In this document: positions 25,650 through 33,052 of the stretch, piece after piece | How positions within the stretch are numbered: position 1 is the first letter of the stretch | Layout: every line of letters begins with the position of its first letter | Assembly: GCA_021323455.1 (NCBI GenBank) | Contig: JAJONN010000016.1 | Coordinates: 1-33,052 of the forward strand | Direction: 5' to 3' | Length of the DNA stretch: 33,052 nucleotides | Source: Alphaproteobacteria bacterium | GTDB lineage: Bacteria; Pseudomonadota; Alphaproteobacteria; Paracaedibacterales; VGCI01 | Made by a program: the position numbers and the translations under genes | Notes under the pieces: generated by a model | The model's input: only the letters and a program-made list of their open reading frames with translations | Database searches by the model: none | Told to the model about the DNA's origin: nothing

Positions 25650-25685
25650 ATGCCGCTTACCTTTAAAGGATCAGATTTTGAGTAA
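25650..25685 (+). CDS. Possible 11-residue leader peptide coupled to the flavoprotein start
   Basis: ATG at 25650 with AAGG 8 nt upstream encodes MPLTFKGSDFE and stops at TAA 25683-25685. The stop overlaps the TTG start of the flavoprotein gene at 25678, and the downstream gene's RBS (AAAGGAT) lies inside the leader. Such overlap can couple translation. It may also be chance. Confidence 0.3.
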   Translation: MPLTFKGSDFE

Positions 25686-26859
25686 AACCAGATACGACGT
25701 AATCATCATTGGCGCAGGTGCGGCGGGGTTGATGGCAGCCATTTGCGCAGGCCAGCGAGGGAAAAGTGCGCTTCTCATCGAACACACAGACAAAGTGGGA
25801 GAGAAAATTAGAATTTCAGGTGGAGGGCGGTGTAATTTTACGAATCTTTTTGCCGCCCCAGAGAACTATATTTGCCAAAATCCCCATTTTATCAAGTCAG
25901 CGCTCGCCAGCTATAATCAACATGATTTTATAAAGCTCGTTGACTCCTACAACATTGCCTGGCATGAGAAAACGTTGGGGCAGTTGTTTTGTGATGGTTC
26001 CTCGAAGCAAATCATTCATATGCTCATGGATTTATGTCATAAAAATGGGGTGGAGATCCGGCTTAATTTGAGCGTGGGTGGTGTGACAAGGAGCGATGCG
26101 TTTGATCTCTACACCTCACAAGGTTTGATCAAGAGCAGAGCCCTTATCATCGCCAGCGGTGGATTATCCATTCCCAAAATAGGGGCGAGTGATTTTGGCT
26201 ACCGAATTGCCCGAAAATTTGGCCTTAAAGTCATCCCAACCCGCCCTGCCTTAGTTCCTTTAATCGTTGACGAAGCCAAAAGGTCCTTGTTTACGGCTTT
26301 AAGCGGGGTGTCAAATGATACACTCGTCAGGTATCGCAACATGAATTTCAGAGAAAATATTTTATTCACCCATAAGGGCTTGAGTGGACCAGCTATTTTG
26401 CAAATTTCATCGTACCTTGAGAAATTTAAAAATGAAGAAATCACCCTTAACTTGCTCCCTGATTTTGATTTAAAAGCTTACTTTAATACCCATAAAAACA
26501 ATAAACAAACTCCGGCAACTTACCTTAAGTCGCACCTGACAAATCGCTTAGTCGATCATTTAGCCTCAAGCCCGGACTTTCATCGCAGCATCACGGATCT
26601 TAAGAAAGAAAAGCTCTTGTCCCTTGCGGATAAAGTCCATCATTTCAAGGTACGATTAAGCGATAGTGAAGGATATCAAAAAGCGGAAGTTACCGCAGGT
26701 GGCGTTGACACCAATGAATTATCTTCAAAAACAATGGCCTATAAAAAACTACCCTGTTTGTTTTTTATTGGCGAAGTGGTCGATGTAACAGGTTGGCTTG
26801 GAGGTTATAATTTCCAGTGGGCCTGGTCGTCCGGATATGCTGCGGGCACCCATTGCTGA
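25678..26859 (+). CDS. HI0933/YhiN-family FAD-dependent flavoprotein
   Basis: The family is an uncharacterised group of NAD(P)/FAD oxidoreductases related to the BaiN/YhiN flavoproteins. The N-terminal dinucleotide motif is YDVIIIGAGAAGLMAA, followed by the family signature GEKIRISGGGRCNFTN. ALIIASGGLSIPKIGASDFGY and the C-terminal FFIGEVVDVTGWLGGYNFQ complete the FAD domain, where GGYNFQWAWSSGYAAG is the usual ending. I place the start at TTG 25678 because AAAGGA lies about 7 nt upstream and the motif then begins 6 residues in; this gives 393 residues, normal for the family. Translation from an upstream TTG at 25576 would add an unlikely 34-residue leader. The gene is convergent with tdk (47 bp gap). 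Confidence 0.9.
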   Translation: MSKTRYDVIIIGAGAAGLMAAICAGQRGKSALLIEHTDKVGEKIRISGGGRCNFTNLFAAPENYICQNPHFIKSALASYNQHDFIKLVDSYNIAWHEKTLGQLFCDGSSKQIIHMLMDLCHKNGVEIRLNLSVGGVTRSDAFDLYTSQGLIKSRALIIASGGLSIPKIGASDFGYRIARKFGLKVIPTRPALVPLIVDEAKRSLFTALSGVSNDTLVRYRNMNFRENILFTHKGLSGPAILQISSYLEKFKNEEITLNLLPDFDLKAYFNTHKNNKQTPATYLKSHLTNRLVDHLASSPDFHRSITDLKKEKLLSLADKVHHFKVRLSDSEGYQKAEVTAGGVDTNELSSKTMAYKKLPCLFFIGEVVDVTGWLGGYNFQWAWSSGYAAGTHC

Positions 26860-26906
26860 TCTATATGTTGGGCAAATCTGTTTTCCCAAGCAGAGGAAAG
26901 GAACAC

Positions 26907-27488
26907 TTAAGCGACTTTTCCGGCGACAAAGTGCTTGCGGCATAAAGCAATGTAGCGGTCATTCCCGCCGATCTCAATCTGCTCACCTTCGCGGACAATG
27001 ACGCCTTGTCCATCAATACGGGCATTCATGGTGGCTTTACTGCCACAATGGCAAATGGTTTTAATCTCCGTCAATTCTTCTGCCCAAGAGAGAAGATAAC
27101 GGCTGCCTTCAAAGGTTTCTCCCAGGAAATCTGTGCGCAAGCCATAGGTCAAAACAGGAAGCTTAAGGTTATCAACAACCTGAGCCAGTTGCATCACTTG
27201 ATCCTTGGTCATAAAGTGGGCTTCATCAATCAAGATGCATTTTAGTTTTGGTGAAGTTTTTTGGATTTTCTCGATATACTCAAAGAAATGAAAGGCACGA
27301 TCAAACGAGATCGCGTCATTGACCAGCCCAATGCGGGAAGCAATCTTGCCAGCGGCAAAGCGGTCATCAATGACAGGAGTGAATAGCAAGGTCCCCATGC
27401 CCCGTTCATGATAGTTATAGCTAGACTGCAACAGGGTTGTTGTTTTTCCGGCGTTCATGGCGGAGTAGTAAAAATAGAGCTTTGCCAT
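26907..27488 (-). CDS. tdk: Thymidine kinase
   Basis: This 193-residue type II (TK1-like) thymidine kinase phosphorylates thymidine for dTTP salvage in the cytoplasm. The P-loop is [12 protein letters not shown] (9-20), the Walker B/catalytic segment is CILIDEAHF with Glu89, and the lasso region has [15 protein letters not shown]. The zinc site shows as CHCGSKA and LCRKHF. Its RBS is AAAGGA about 9 nt upstream. It lies 13 bp downstream of the TlpA-like gene and is probably co-transcribed. Nucleoside salvage suits a host-dependent lifestyle, though free-living bacteria also have it. Confidence 0.95.
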   Translation of the reverse strand: MAKLYFYYSAMNAGKTTTLLQSSYNYHERGMGTLLFTPVIDDRFAAGKIASRIGLVNDAISFDRAFHFFEYIEKIQKTSPKLKCILIDEAHFMTKDQVMQLAQVVDNLKLPVLTYGLRTDFLGETFEGSRYLLSWAEELTEIKTICHCGSKATMNARIDGQGVIVREGEQIEIGGNDRYIALCRKHFVAGKVA

Positions 27489-27501
27489 CCTTCTTGTTCC
27501 T

Positions 27502-28101
27502 TTAGTTCCGGCTTAAATGTGTTTTCAACAAGCGTCCTGCTGTTCCAGTCCATTCGACCATTCCCTGGATGCGGCCTATTTCATGCCCTTGTGAGCTAAT
27601 AAATACCGTTGTCGGCAGAGAGGAAGTTCGGAAAAGGCGCGACAAAATTCCACCCTTATCAACGGTAATGCTGAGGTTTTTGATTCCCTTCGCTTTATAA
27701 AAATCACGAATTTTGCCAACATCTTTTAAGTCTGTCGCCACAGCAACAATATGAGTTGTATTTTCGTACTTCTCTGCAAAGGCGTCAAGATGAGGTAATT
27801 CTTCTACACAAGGTGCGCACCAGGTTGCCCAAAAATGTAGGATAACAGGTTTACCTCTGAGATCTTTCAGGCTTTTTTCAGAAAGTTCTGTTGCGTCAGG
27901 TGCTTTAAGTTCCCAAAAGCTCCCCTCATCTATCAACTTTGAAGGGGTTGTGGGAATATAGTTAATGGTCAAGAGAGAGACTTTTTTGGTTTCTTTTTTG
28001 ACAGGTTCAATAGATTTAGTCTCTGTTTTTAAAGCCCAAAATCCGGCTGTTCCGATGCTCGCTAATACAAGACCCATAATAAAATAAATACTTTTTTTCA
28101 T
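27502..28101 (-). CDS. TlpA-like membrane-anchored thioredoxin
   Basis: The N-terminus has one uncleaved signal anchor ([21 protein letters not shown], up to residue 22), so the thioredoxin domain faces the periplasm. Residues about 55-195 form a TlpA/ResA-like fold: [16 protein letters not shown] with the redox pair Cys95/Cys98, then [17 protein letters not shown], and the cis-Pro loop SSLPTTVFI. It likely reduces disulfides in exported proteins or in cytochrome c maturation. AAGGAG with 7-nt spacing fixes the ATG. Upstream, TAGGAAT...ATTCCTA (28158-28164/28076-proximal side at 28176-28182) is a small inverted repeat that may be regulatory. Thymidine kinase follows in the same unit without an obvious functional link. 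Confidence 0.9.
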   Translation of the reverse strand: MKKSIYFIMGLVLASIGTAGFWALKTETKSIEPVKKETKKVSLLTINYIPTTPSKLIDEGSFWELKAPDATELSEKSLKDLRGKPVILHFWATWCAPCVEELPHLDAFAEKYENTTHIVAVATDLKDVGKIRDFYKAKGIKNLSITVDKGGILSRLFRTSSLPTTVFISSQGHEIGRIQGMVEWTGTAGRLLKTHLSRN

Positions 28102-28262
28102 AGGGTAGCTCCTTAACGTACTGGGGTTCCTAGTTGGTTCTATGTTTGAAGTATATATAGGAATCTTTTTAGGGTATTCCTAGACTATTCTTTTTTATAT
28201 TTTGTTATAATCACCATATAGAAAAAGGAGGCGCGGCTTGATATGCTAAAGCGACAAAAAAC

Positions 28263-29129
28263 CTACCGTTTTAGGCTTCCTAAGCGGGGGTTCAGCATGC
28301 TTAAAATACGTCCCACGGTCTCGGCAAGTTTATGGCGGTGGACAACCATGTCGATCATGCCATGATCGAGTAAATATTCTGCCCGTTGAAAACCTTCCGG
28401 TAATTTCTGGCGGATGGTTTCTTCAATAACACGCGCCCCAGCGAAGCCAATAATGGCTTGGGGTTCTGAAATGGCAATGTCGCCCAGCATCGCAAAGGAA
28501 GCTGTAACGCCTCCCATGGTTGGGTTGGTCAAAATGACGATATAAGGCAAGCCCGCTTCGCGTACTTTTTCAACAGCAATGGTTGTGCGGGGCATTTGCA
28601 TCAATGACAACGCCCCTTCCTGCATACGCGCTCCCCCGGACGCTGGGATAATAATCAACGCAGAATGGGTATTAATAGCTAAATCGGCAGCCGTCAAGAT
28701 ACCTTCCCCAACGGCCATTCCCATGGATCCCCCCATAAAAGAGAAGTCAAAGGCCGCAACGACGGCTTGCTGTCCCCCAATTTTACCGCTCGCAACAAGA
28801 ATGGCGTCATCTTGTCCTGTTTTTTGACGATAGTCTTTTAAGCGGTCCGTATAGCGTTTGCTGTCCCGAAATTTTAACGGGTCAGTGATTACTTTTGATA
28901 AGGGGGCTTTCACAAATGTTTTATGGTCGAACAAGGACTCAAGCCGATCCTGGATTGCCATGCGCATATGGTTCTCACAATGATGGCACACATAATTATT
29001 TTCCACGAGGTCTCGATGGAAGATCATATGCTCGCAAGCATCACACTTGTCCCACAAGTTATCCGGTACTTCATTTTTATGCATGAGCGCCTGAATTTTA
29101 GGACGGACAAAATTTGTTAGCCAATTCAT
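28263..29129 (-). CDS. accD: Acetyl-CoA carboxylase carboxyltransferase beta subunit
   Basis: AccD pairs with AccA to transfer the carboxyl group from carboxybiotin to acetyl-CoA, the first committed step of fatty acid synthesis. At 288 residues it has normal length. The N-terminal zinc ribbon has Cys29, Cys32, Cys48 and Cys51. The carboxyltransferase core shows DAILVASGKIGG, FDFSFMGGSMGMAVGEGI, PASGGARMQEGALSLMQM and NPTMGGVTASFAMLGDI. AAAGGG lies 9 nt before the ATG. It begins 13 bp after ihfB, so the two form one transcript. No folC follows, unlike many alphaproteobacteria. Confidence 0.96.
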   Translation of the reverse strand: MNWLTNFVRPKIQALMHKNEVPDNLWDKCDACEHMIFHRDLVENNYVCHHCENHMRMAIQDRLESLFDHKTFVKAPLSKVITDPLKFRDSKRYTDRLKDYRQKTGQDDAILVASGKIGGQQAVVAAFDFSFMGGSMGMAVGEGILTAADLAINTHSALIIIPASGGARMQEGALSLMQMPRTTIAVEKVREAGLPYIVILTNPTMGGVTASFAMLGDIAISEPQAIIGFAGARVIEETIRQKLPEGFQRAEYLLDHGMIDMVVHRHKLAETVGRILSMLNPRLGSLKR

Positions 29130-29142
29130 GGAATATGCCCTT

Positions 29143-29421
29143 TCAGGAATTCAACAATTGACGCAATTCCTTTCCTGTTTTGAAAAAAGGAACGCTTTTG
29201 CTTTCTACCATGAGCAGCTCCCCTGTGCGGGGATTGCGTCCTTTGCGGGGATTGCGGTGACGAACAGAAAAGGTACCAAAGCCGCGCAATTCCACGCGGC
29301 CACCTTGGGCCAAGGCTTCCATGATTTCATCAAAGATCTTGCAAACCATTTCTTCAACTTGCGCGTAAGTGAGATTTTGGAAGGATGCAGTTACATTGGC
29401 AATCAGTTCTGATCGAGTCAT
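29143..29421 (-). CDS. ihfB: Integration host factor beta subunit (HU/IHF family)
   Basis: This 92-residue DNA-bending protein has the standard HU/IHF fold: N-terminal helices ([14 protein letters not shown]), [14 protein letters not shown], the DNA-intercalating arm with RNPRTGE, and [14 protein letters not shown]. The MTRSELI start and R-rich arm favour IHF-beta over HU. It binds DNA as a heterodimer with IHF-alpha, encoded elsewhere. A strong RBS (AAGGAGG, 8-nt spacing) precedes the ATG. accD follows after 13 bp. Confidence 0.92.
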   Translation of the reverse strand: MTRSELIANVTASFQNLTYAQVEEMVCKIFDEIMEALAQGGRVELRGFGTFSVRHRNPRKGRNPRTGELLMVESKSVPFFKTGKELRQLLNS

Positions 29422-29595
29422 CGGGGGTCCTCCTTGGAGTCAGAGTTTTTTTTCTTAAGATTTGGTTGATCCGCAGACAAGCTTAACCACAATTCCCATT
29501 GAAGAATCAAGGAAATTTTTGTTCTTGCGAATCTTGGTTGACGGGGTGCGGTTCAAAGGAGACCTGGTTACCATTTAAATTCTTTTCCCATACTT

Positions 29596-29628
29596 GTCTC
29601 TCATCGCGACAATGTCGCGATGAGAGAC
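29596..29628. repeat. Perfect 33-bp palindrome with 16-bp arms
   Basis: GTCTCTCATCGCGACA and its exact reverse complement flank a single central A. It lies in the 283-bp gap between ihfB and the exported-protein gene, 77 nt after the stop of the latter, so it can be a transcription terminator or mRNA 3' stabiliser for that gene. There is no U-tract. It could also be another dispersed palindrome. No gene was seen elsewhere in this gap. Confidence 0.7.
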
Positions 29629-29704
29629 GAGCGAAGGGGACGGGCCAATCCTTAAGCAGGGATAAAACCTTTCTTCTCAAAAGGCTGCTGGTGGTAATGA
29701 CGGT

Positions 29705-30757
29705 TTAGGCCTCCTTTGAGTTTTCATCGTTAGAAGAGGAAGCTTCATCTGCTGAAGACACCCCTTCTGCTACGGAAACATCTTCTACTCCGCTTTGGAA
29801 CAGTTTCCTGCCTGTTTTTAAAACACCTGCTGTGAGTGTTTCCGTTCCAAAAAGGTTTTTACCCACAAATCCTGTGAAACCTGTAATCGCTCCTCCAACG
29901 AGGGGGATAGATCCAACAACACGGGCGGCGGCAGCTCCAGCAACATCTTCAGCGTTTCTAGCGTTGGCAAGCTTGGGTCCTGCAACAACCTTTATCAATC
30001 CTTCTGTAAAAGTGTCTGCTCCTGCAGGTTTCAGGCGTTGGGCCATATCCGTAACCAGCGTACCACCAGGCATATACTCAACAGCCGCTTTGACTGTGTG
30101 TCCAACCGTTCTTCCTAACGTTCCGTCACTGCGGGCTTTGTCTTCTTCTGTTGAACTATAAAAACGAGCAACGTTATAAGCCATCTCCCCTCCAGGAAGC
30201 TGTTCAAGTCCTTTTTTAGCAATCCACTGTGCTCCTCCGGAAGCAGCTGCTTTTTTAACGCTCGCTACAACTCCTTTCTGAGATTTGTCAATACCCAAAA
30301 CGTCCCCCAATGCGTCTCTCACAACCTTTATTGGATTCAAATCGAATGCATCTCCATAGCAGCTAAGATCGAACTCCATGGTATCCACTCCGCCCATAGA
30401 AACCTCTTCCTCTTCTCCCTCTATTGTTGTGGCGTGTTGTAGCTGACCTTGAGCTGTTGTCTCTCCCGCGACAGTTCCTTTTTCCGATCCTTTAGCGCCA
30501 AAAGCCTTGTACAATCCTTCGAGTGGGTTCCGCCAGCCTTCACCTCTATCGTCTTCATCAGGCAAGGAATCGCCTATCTCTACGTCCGCCAAGGGGTTAC
30601 CTCCCAAGCCCATAGAATTTGCGAGTGTGGTACAACGTGGCTCAAGTTTCTGTGCTTTTGCATCTGCGTTCTCCATGGCAAAAGCTGTTGATGTTATCAG
30701 GGACAAGGCCAATGTTAAAATTGATGCCGGTAATTTTGACTGTAGTTTCATTTTCAT
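29705..30757 (-). CDS. Exported protein of unknown function (effector candidate)
   Basis: The 350-residue product starts with a clear signal peptide (LPASILTLALSLITSTAFA, cleavage before MENAD). The mature part has an acidic segment (GEEEEVSM), two Cys (LEPRCTT and DLSCYGD) that could form one disulfide, and an Ala/Gly-rich helical half with two related blocks: KKGLEQLPGGEMAYNVA and KAAVEYMPGGTLVTDMA. Two glycine-rich stretches (AARVVGSIPLVGGAITGFTGF) resemble membrane-inserting helices. The tail is Ser/Glu/Asp-rich. AGGATG lies 5 nt before the ATG. I know no family for it. Periplasmic or secreted location is supported; a host-directed role is only inferred. Confidence 0.82.
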   Translation of the reverse strand: MKMKLQSKLPASILTLALSLITSTAFAMENADAKAQKLEPRCTTLANSMGLGGNPLADVEIGDSLPDEDDRGEGWRNPLEGLYKAFGAKGSEKGTVAGETTAQGQLQHATTIEGEEEEVSMGGVDTMEFDLSCYGDAFDLNPIKVVRDALGDVLGIDKSQKGVVASVKKAAASGGAQWIAKKGLEQLPGGEMAYNVARFYSSTEEDKARSDGTLGRTVGHTVKAAVEYMPGGTLVTDMAQRLKPAGADTFTEGLIKVVAGPKLANARNAEDVAGAAAARVVGSIPLVGGAITGFTGFVGKNLFGTETLTAGVLKTGRKLFQSGVEDVSVAEGVSSADEASSSNDENSKEA

Positions 30758-31092
30758 TTCATCCTATGTTGTAAAGTAAATAATTATAACCGTTGTTTTT
30801 TAATATACATGTAAGTATTATTTTAAATAATTGAAGTTTTTTAAATTAAAAATATCAATTATATTTTAATATAAGCACAGTTTTTTGATAAGGTTTTATT
30901 GTTAAGTAAATTTATATTTACTTTTTTCTCTTTTTAAATTTTATGTTTTAAAGTTAACGTGATAACCCTGAAGCGCTTTAGAGACCGTCGAGTTATCTTT
31001 ATTCCACGACAACCCATGCCGTTTTCTTCTCCCTCAAATTCGCAATGGATTTGAGGGAGATGAATTTTAATGAGCTATCAAAGCATCAGGAT
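30758..31092. other. Intergenic AT-rich region between two exported-protein genes
   Basis: This 335-bp stretch must contain the promoter of the exported-protein gene at its left end: TATAAT on the minus strand (30783-30788) is a good -10, but no matching -35 was found. The right end contains the hairpin listed at 31028-31060. Nothing else is seen. Confidence 0.5.
31028..31060 (-). terminator. 12-bp hairpin downstream of the lipase gene
   Basis: TCTCCCTCAAAT (31028-31039) pairs perfectly with ATTTGAGGGAGA (31049-31060), 32 nt after the lipase stop. No U-tract follows on the minus strand, as for the other hairpins in this window. Confidence 0.55.
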
Positions 31093-32322
31093 TTATTTCC
31101 AAAAATAACCCCAGGCTTTTTTAGCTGCGCTTGTCATTGTGTTCGCTGCTGCAATTGCCCCGTCTTTTACAACCTTAAGTCCTTTGTGGACAACAGGGTC
31201 AACATGCTCTGCCATAACCTCACGCGCTTTATAAAGGGGGTAGAGAGGATTGGGGATGCTTGTGGTGCCAATCCATTTTGCATTCCCCAACCCTGTACGC
31301 TGGCTTTCTTCATATTTAAAGTGTGTGCTGCCAACCTTAATTTCTCCAGCTTGGCGCAGCGCCCCCAGGGCTTTTGTATATCCTGCCATGAGATGTTGCC
31401 AGTCGGCTGTTGCGTAAGGGATATGCAGCTTTGTTCCAAAGTGCCTGTAACCCAGGAGTCCGACAGCAATGGCAGGGACCGGATCCGTAACTTGCATGAC
31501 GTTTAGGTACCTGTCATGAAACAAACCATCCAGCTTCTTGGCTGTCGCAACATCAAATATCCGGGGTGCTGCAAAAGTGACTGCTTTCACGCGGGCATCA
31601 TAAATTTCATGTGCATATCCCATAAACATTTCAGACAGCCCGCCACCAAGGCTATGCCCGGTAACGGTCACATCGTTCTCTAAAAGATGTTTGACTGAGA
31701 TTCCGCGTGTTTGGGCAATTTGCTCAAGGATTGCAAAAACCTGGTCTTGGGTACGGTAAAAACCTTTCATAATACCATTATGGCAGCGGAGCCCAGTGAT
31801 ATCATCGATGGCAAAATTGGCCCAGGCATCGGTTGCAAAGTTGTGAACAGAACTACTCCCTTTGTAAACAACACTGACGTGGCCGTCTTTATCTGTAATA
31901 ATCAACCCGGAGTTCTCCACCTCTGTTCCAAAAAACTGGACACGGTTTCCTTCTGATTTCAGTTTTTCGATTTCAGAAAAAGTAGTTTTATCAAGCTCCG
32001 GGTTTGTAACATCGACATAAGCCATGCTTGAGAATTGTGCATACTTTAAAGTATCATCAATTGTGAAGCCTGCAAGTGGGGGGCTGCTGATGATTTCAGA
32101 CATGTTTATCCGTGGTTTTCCCCCCAAGGAAAGGTTTGGTGCCTCGTCAGTAATCGGAAGCTCCAGCAGCTTTGATAGTGAAGGAGACGCTTCATTTTCT
32201 GTCAATCTGCGCGTATGAGGAAGCGTCTCAGATTTTTCCATGACACTTATGTCAACACGTGCATGGGCTGCTACGCTCAAGGCAACAGCTGAAATGCTTG
32301 TTAATAATACTATTTTATTCAT
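31093..32322 (-). CDS. Secreted class 3 lipase (alpha/beta hydrolase)
   Basis: The 409-residue product has a signal peptide (KIVLLTSISAVALSVAAHA, cleavage before RVDIS). The lipase 3 core covers residues about 85-320. The oxyanion region is VSVVYKGSSSVHNFATDAW. The nucleophile elbow is VTGHSLGGG with Ser224, the acid is Asp280 in QVTDPVP, and His310 in ADWQHLMAGY is the likely catalytic His, giving a full triad. The C-terminal 80 residues are extra (KAREVMAEHVDPVVHKG and a Trp/Tyr-ending helix). Related lipases act on triacylglycerols or phospholipids; for an intracellular bacterium, host lipid attack is a plausible inference. GAAAGGA with 9-nt spacing precedes the ATG. Confidence 0.9.
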   Translation of the reverse strand: MNKIVLLTSISAVALSVAAHARVDISVMEKSETLPHTRRLTENEASPSLSKLLELPITDEAPNLSLGGKPRINMSEIISSPPLAGFTIDDTLKYAQFSSMAYVDVTNPELDKTTFSEIEKLKSEGNRVQFFGTEVENSGLIITDKDGHVSVVYKGSSSVHNFATDAWANFAIDDITGLRCHNGIMKGFYRTQDQVFAILEQIAQTRGISVKHLLENDVTVTGHSLGGGLSEMFMGYAHEIYDARVKAVTFAAPRIFDVATAKKLDGLFHDRYLNVMQVTDPVPAIAVGLLGYRHFGTKLHIPYATADWQHLMAGYTKALGALRQAGEIKVGSTHFKYEESQRTGLGNAKWIGTTSIPNPLYPLYKAREVMAEHVDPVVHKGLKVVKDGAIAAANTMTSAAKKAWGYFWK

Positions 32323-32927
32323 AATAAATATCCTTTCTTTTCTAAATATACTTATCTAAATACAATTTAATAAAATCATTTTTTCATAATTTATATATGT
32401 GAATTATTTTTTCATTCTCATTTATAAAAAAATAATAATATATTTATTATTTTAATTAATTTATTAATGTTTTTTATTTTTAAATAAATTCACTAATATT
32501 TAAAATATTATATGTTTTTTATTTCTTTTAAGATGTTTGATTTTTTAAATTATCATCTACACAAATGATTAACTGATTAGTCAATATATTGTCAACATTT
32601 TTTTTACAAAATCATAAAAAATATTCAGGATTGGCTAAAAACCTTTCATATTCGATATATTGGGAAAGCTGTTTATCCTCCTCTTGCCTCTTTGCTAAAG
32701 AGGATTTTATGGTGTCATAGGGCCTGGAGCATTTTTTTCTTGAGTTAAATTCATGCTTTCAAGAGGTTAAAAAACTATTTTTATCTATATCGCAGTTGTA
32801 AATATAGGTCTGAAAACAAAATATTCAATAAATTAATTTAAAATTTAACGTTTTTTGTATGGATTAAATAATAGTATTTTTTTCGGAAAATAATAAGTTA
32901 ACGTGTAATAAGGATTCTTTACGTGTT
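32323..32927. other. Very AT-rich intergenic region, no gene seen
   Basis: About 600 bp with long A/T runs, especially 32340-32560 and 32800-32900, and stops in every frame. It contains the promoter region of the lipase gene, but the extreme AT content makes any -10/-35 pick unreliable. No strong hairpin was identified. Confidence 0.6.
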
Positions 32928-33052
32928 TCAAACTCCATTTTCAACGCCCCCATTTAATCCCTCCTTAATTTTTTTCTGATACACTTTTAGAAGATCGAGC
33001 ATTTGAAGAGGCGAAGAGGACTGTTGTCTATGCAGCAAAATCAGGGGCAACC
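32928..33052 (-). CDS. Possible C-terminal end of a gene entering from the right edge
   Basis: A minus-strand frame is open from the window edge to TGA at 32928-32930 for 40 codons and reads protein-like (LPLILLHRQQSSSPLQMLDL, then LKVYQKKIKEGLNGGV). I do not recognise it. Such a length can occur by chance. An alternative is a plus-strand gene starting at ATG 33030 with AGAGGA about 9 nt upstream (MQQNQGQ...). Confidence 0.35.
   Translation of the reverse strand, partial: LPLILLHRQQSSSPLQMLDLLKVYQKKIKEGLNGGVENGV

Noticed and set aside
33030-33052. Plus-strand gene start at the right edge
   Set aside because: Only 7 codons visible and a competing minus-strand frame covers the same bases; undecidable here.

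Overview
The window looks like a chromosome segment of an alphaproteobacterium with a host-associated, probably intracellular, lifestyle. A Holosporales- or Paracaedibacter-like symbiont of protists is my best guess, but this is inference from gene content: an ihfB-accD pair, a large ProP/MHS transporter family of the kind known from Rickettsia, several secreted proteins of unknown role, a secreted lipase, and AT-rich spacers. No rRNA, tRNA, CRISPR array or insertion sequence with a recognisable transposase was found.

Left part (1-9552, all minus strand): a very large repeat-rich, probably exported, surface protein runs off the left edge with at least 1296 codons open. Next comes a signalling block. 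It holds a six-TM sensor histidine kinase of CqsS/LqsS-like architecture, a class I SAM-dependent methyltransferase 6 bp upstream of it, an EgtD-family SAM enzyme, and, beyond a palindromic MITE-like element, an unusual receiver-domain response regulator. This block is the best candidate for an undescribed system: a two-component pathway linked to two SAM-using enzymes that could make or modify a signal.

Middle part (10278-21220): a secreted protein with a Pro/Thr-rich tail of three 22-residue repeats, then six tandem paralogous MFS (MHS/ProP-like) transporters on the plus strand. The array has two spacer types, mosaic gene pairs and one copy that lost its start region. It faces a small XRE-family regulator.

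Right part (21779-33052): a conserved-looking gene of unknown function sits behind a strong promoter overlaid by perfect palindromes. A translationally coupled ALDH7-type dehydrogenase and glutaryl-CoA dehydrogenase point to lysine catabolism. They are followed by a HI0933-family flavoprotein, a TlpA-like thioredoxin with thymidine kinase, and ihfB-accD. The ihfB-accD pair may be a collapsed remnant of the alphaproteobacterial ihfB-lapA-trp-accD order. Two genes for exported proteins, one a class 3 lipase, and an AT-rich gene-poor edge finish the window, with a possible C-terminal gene fragment at the right end.
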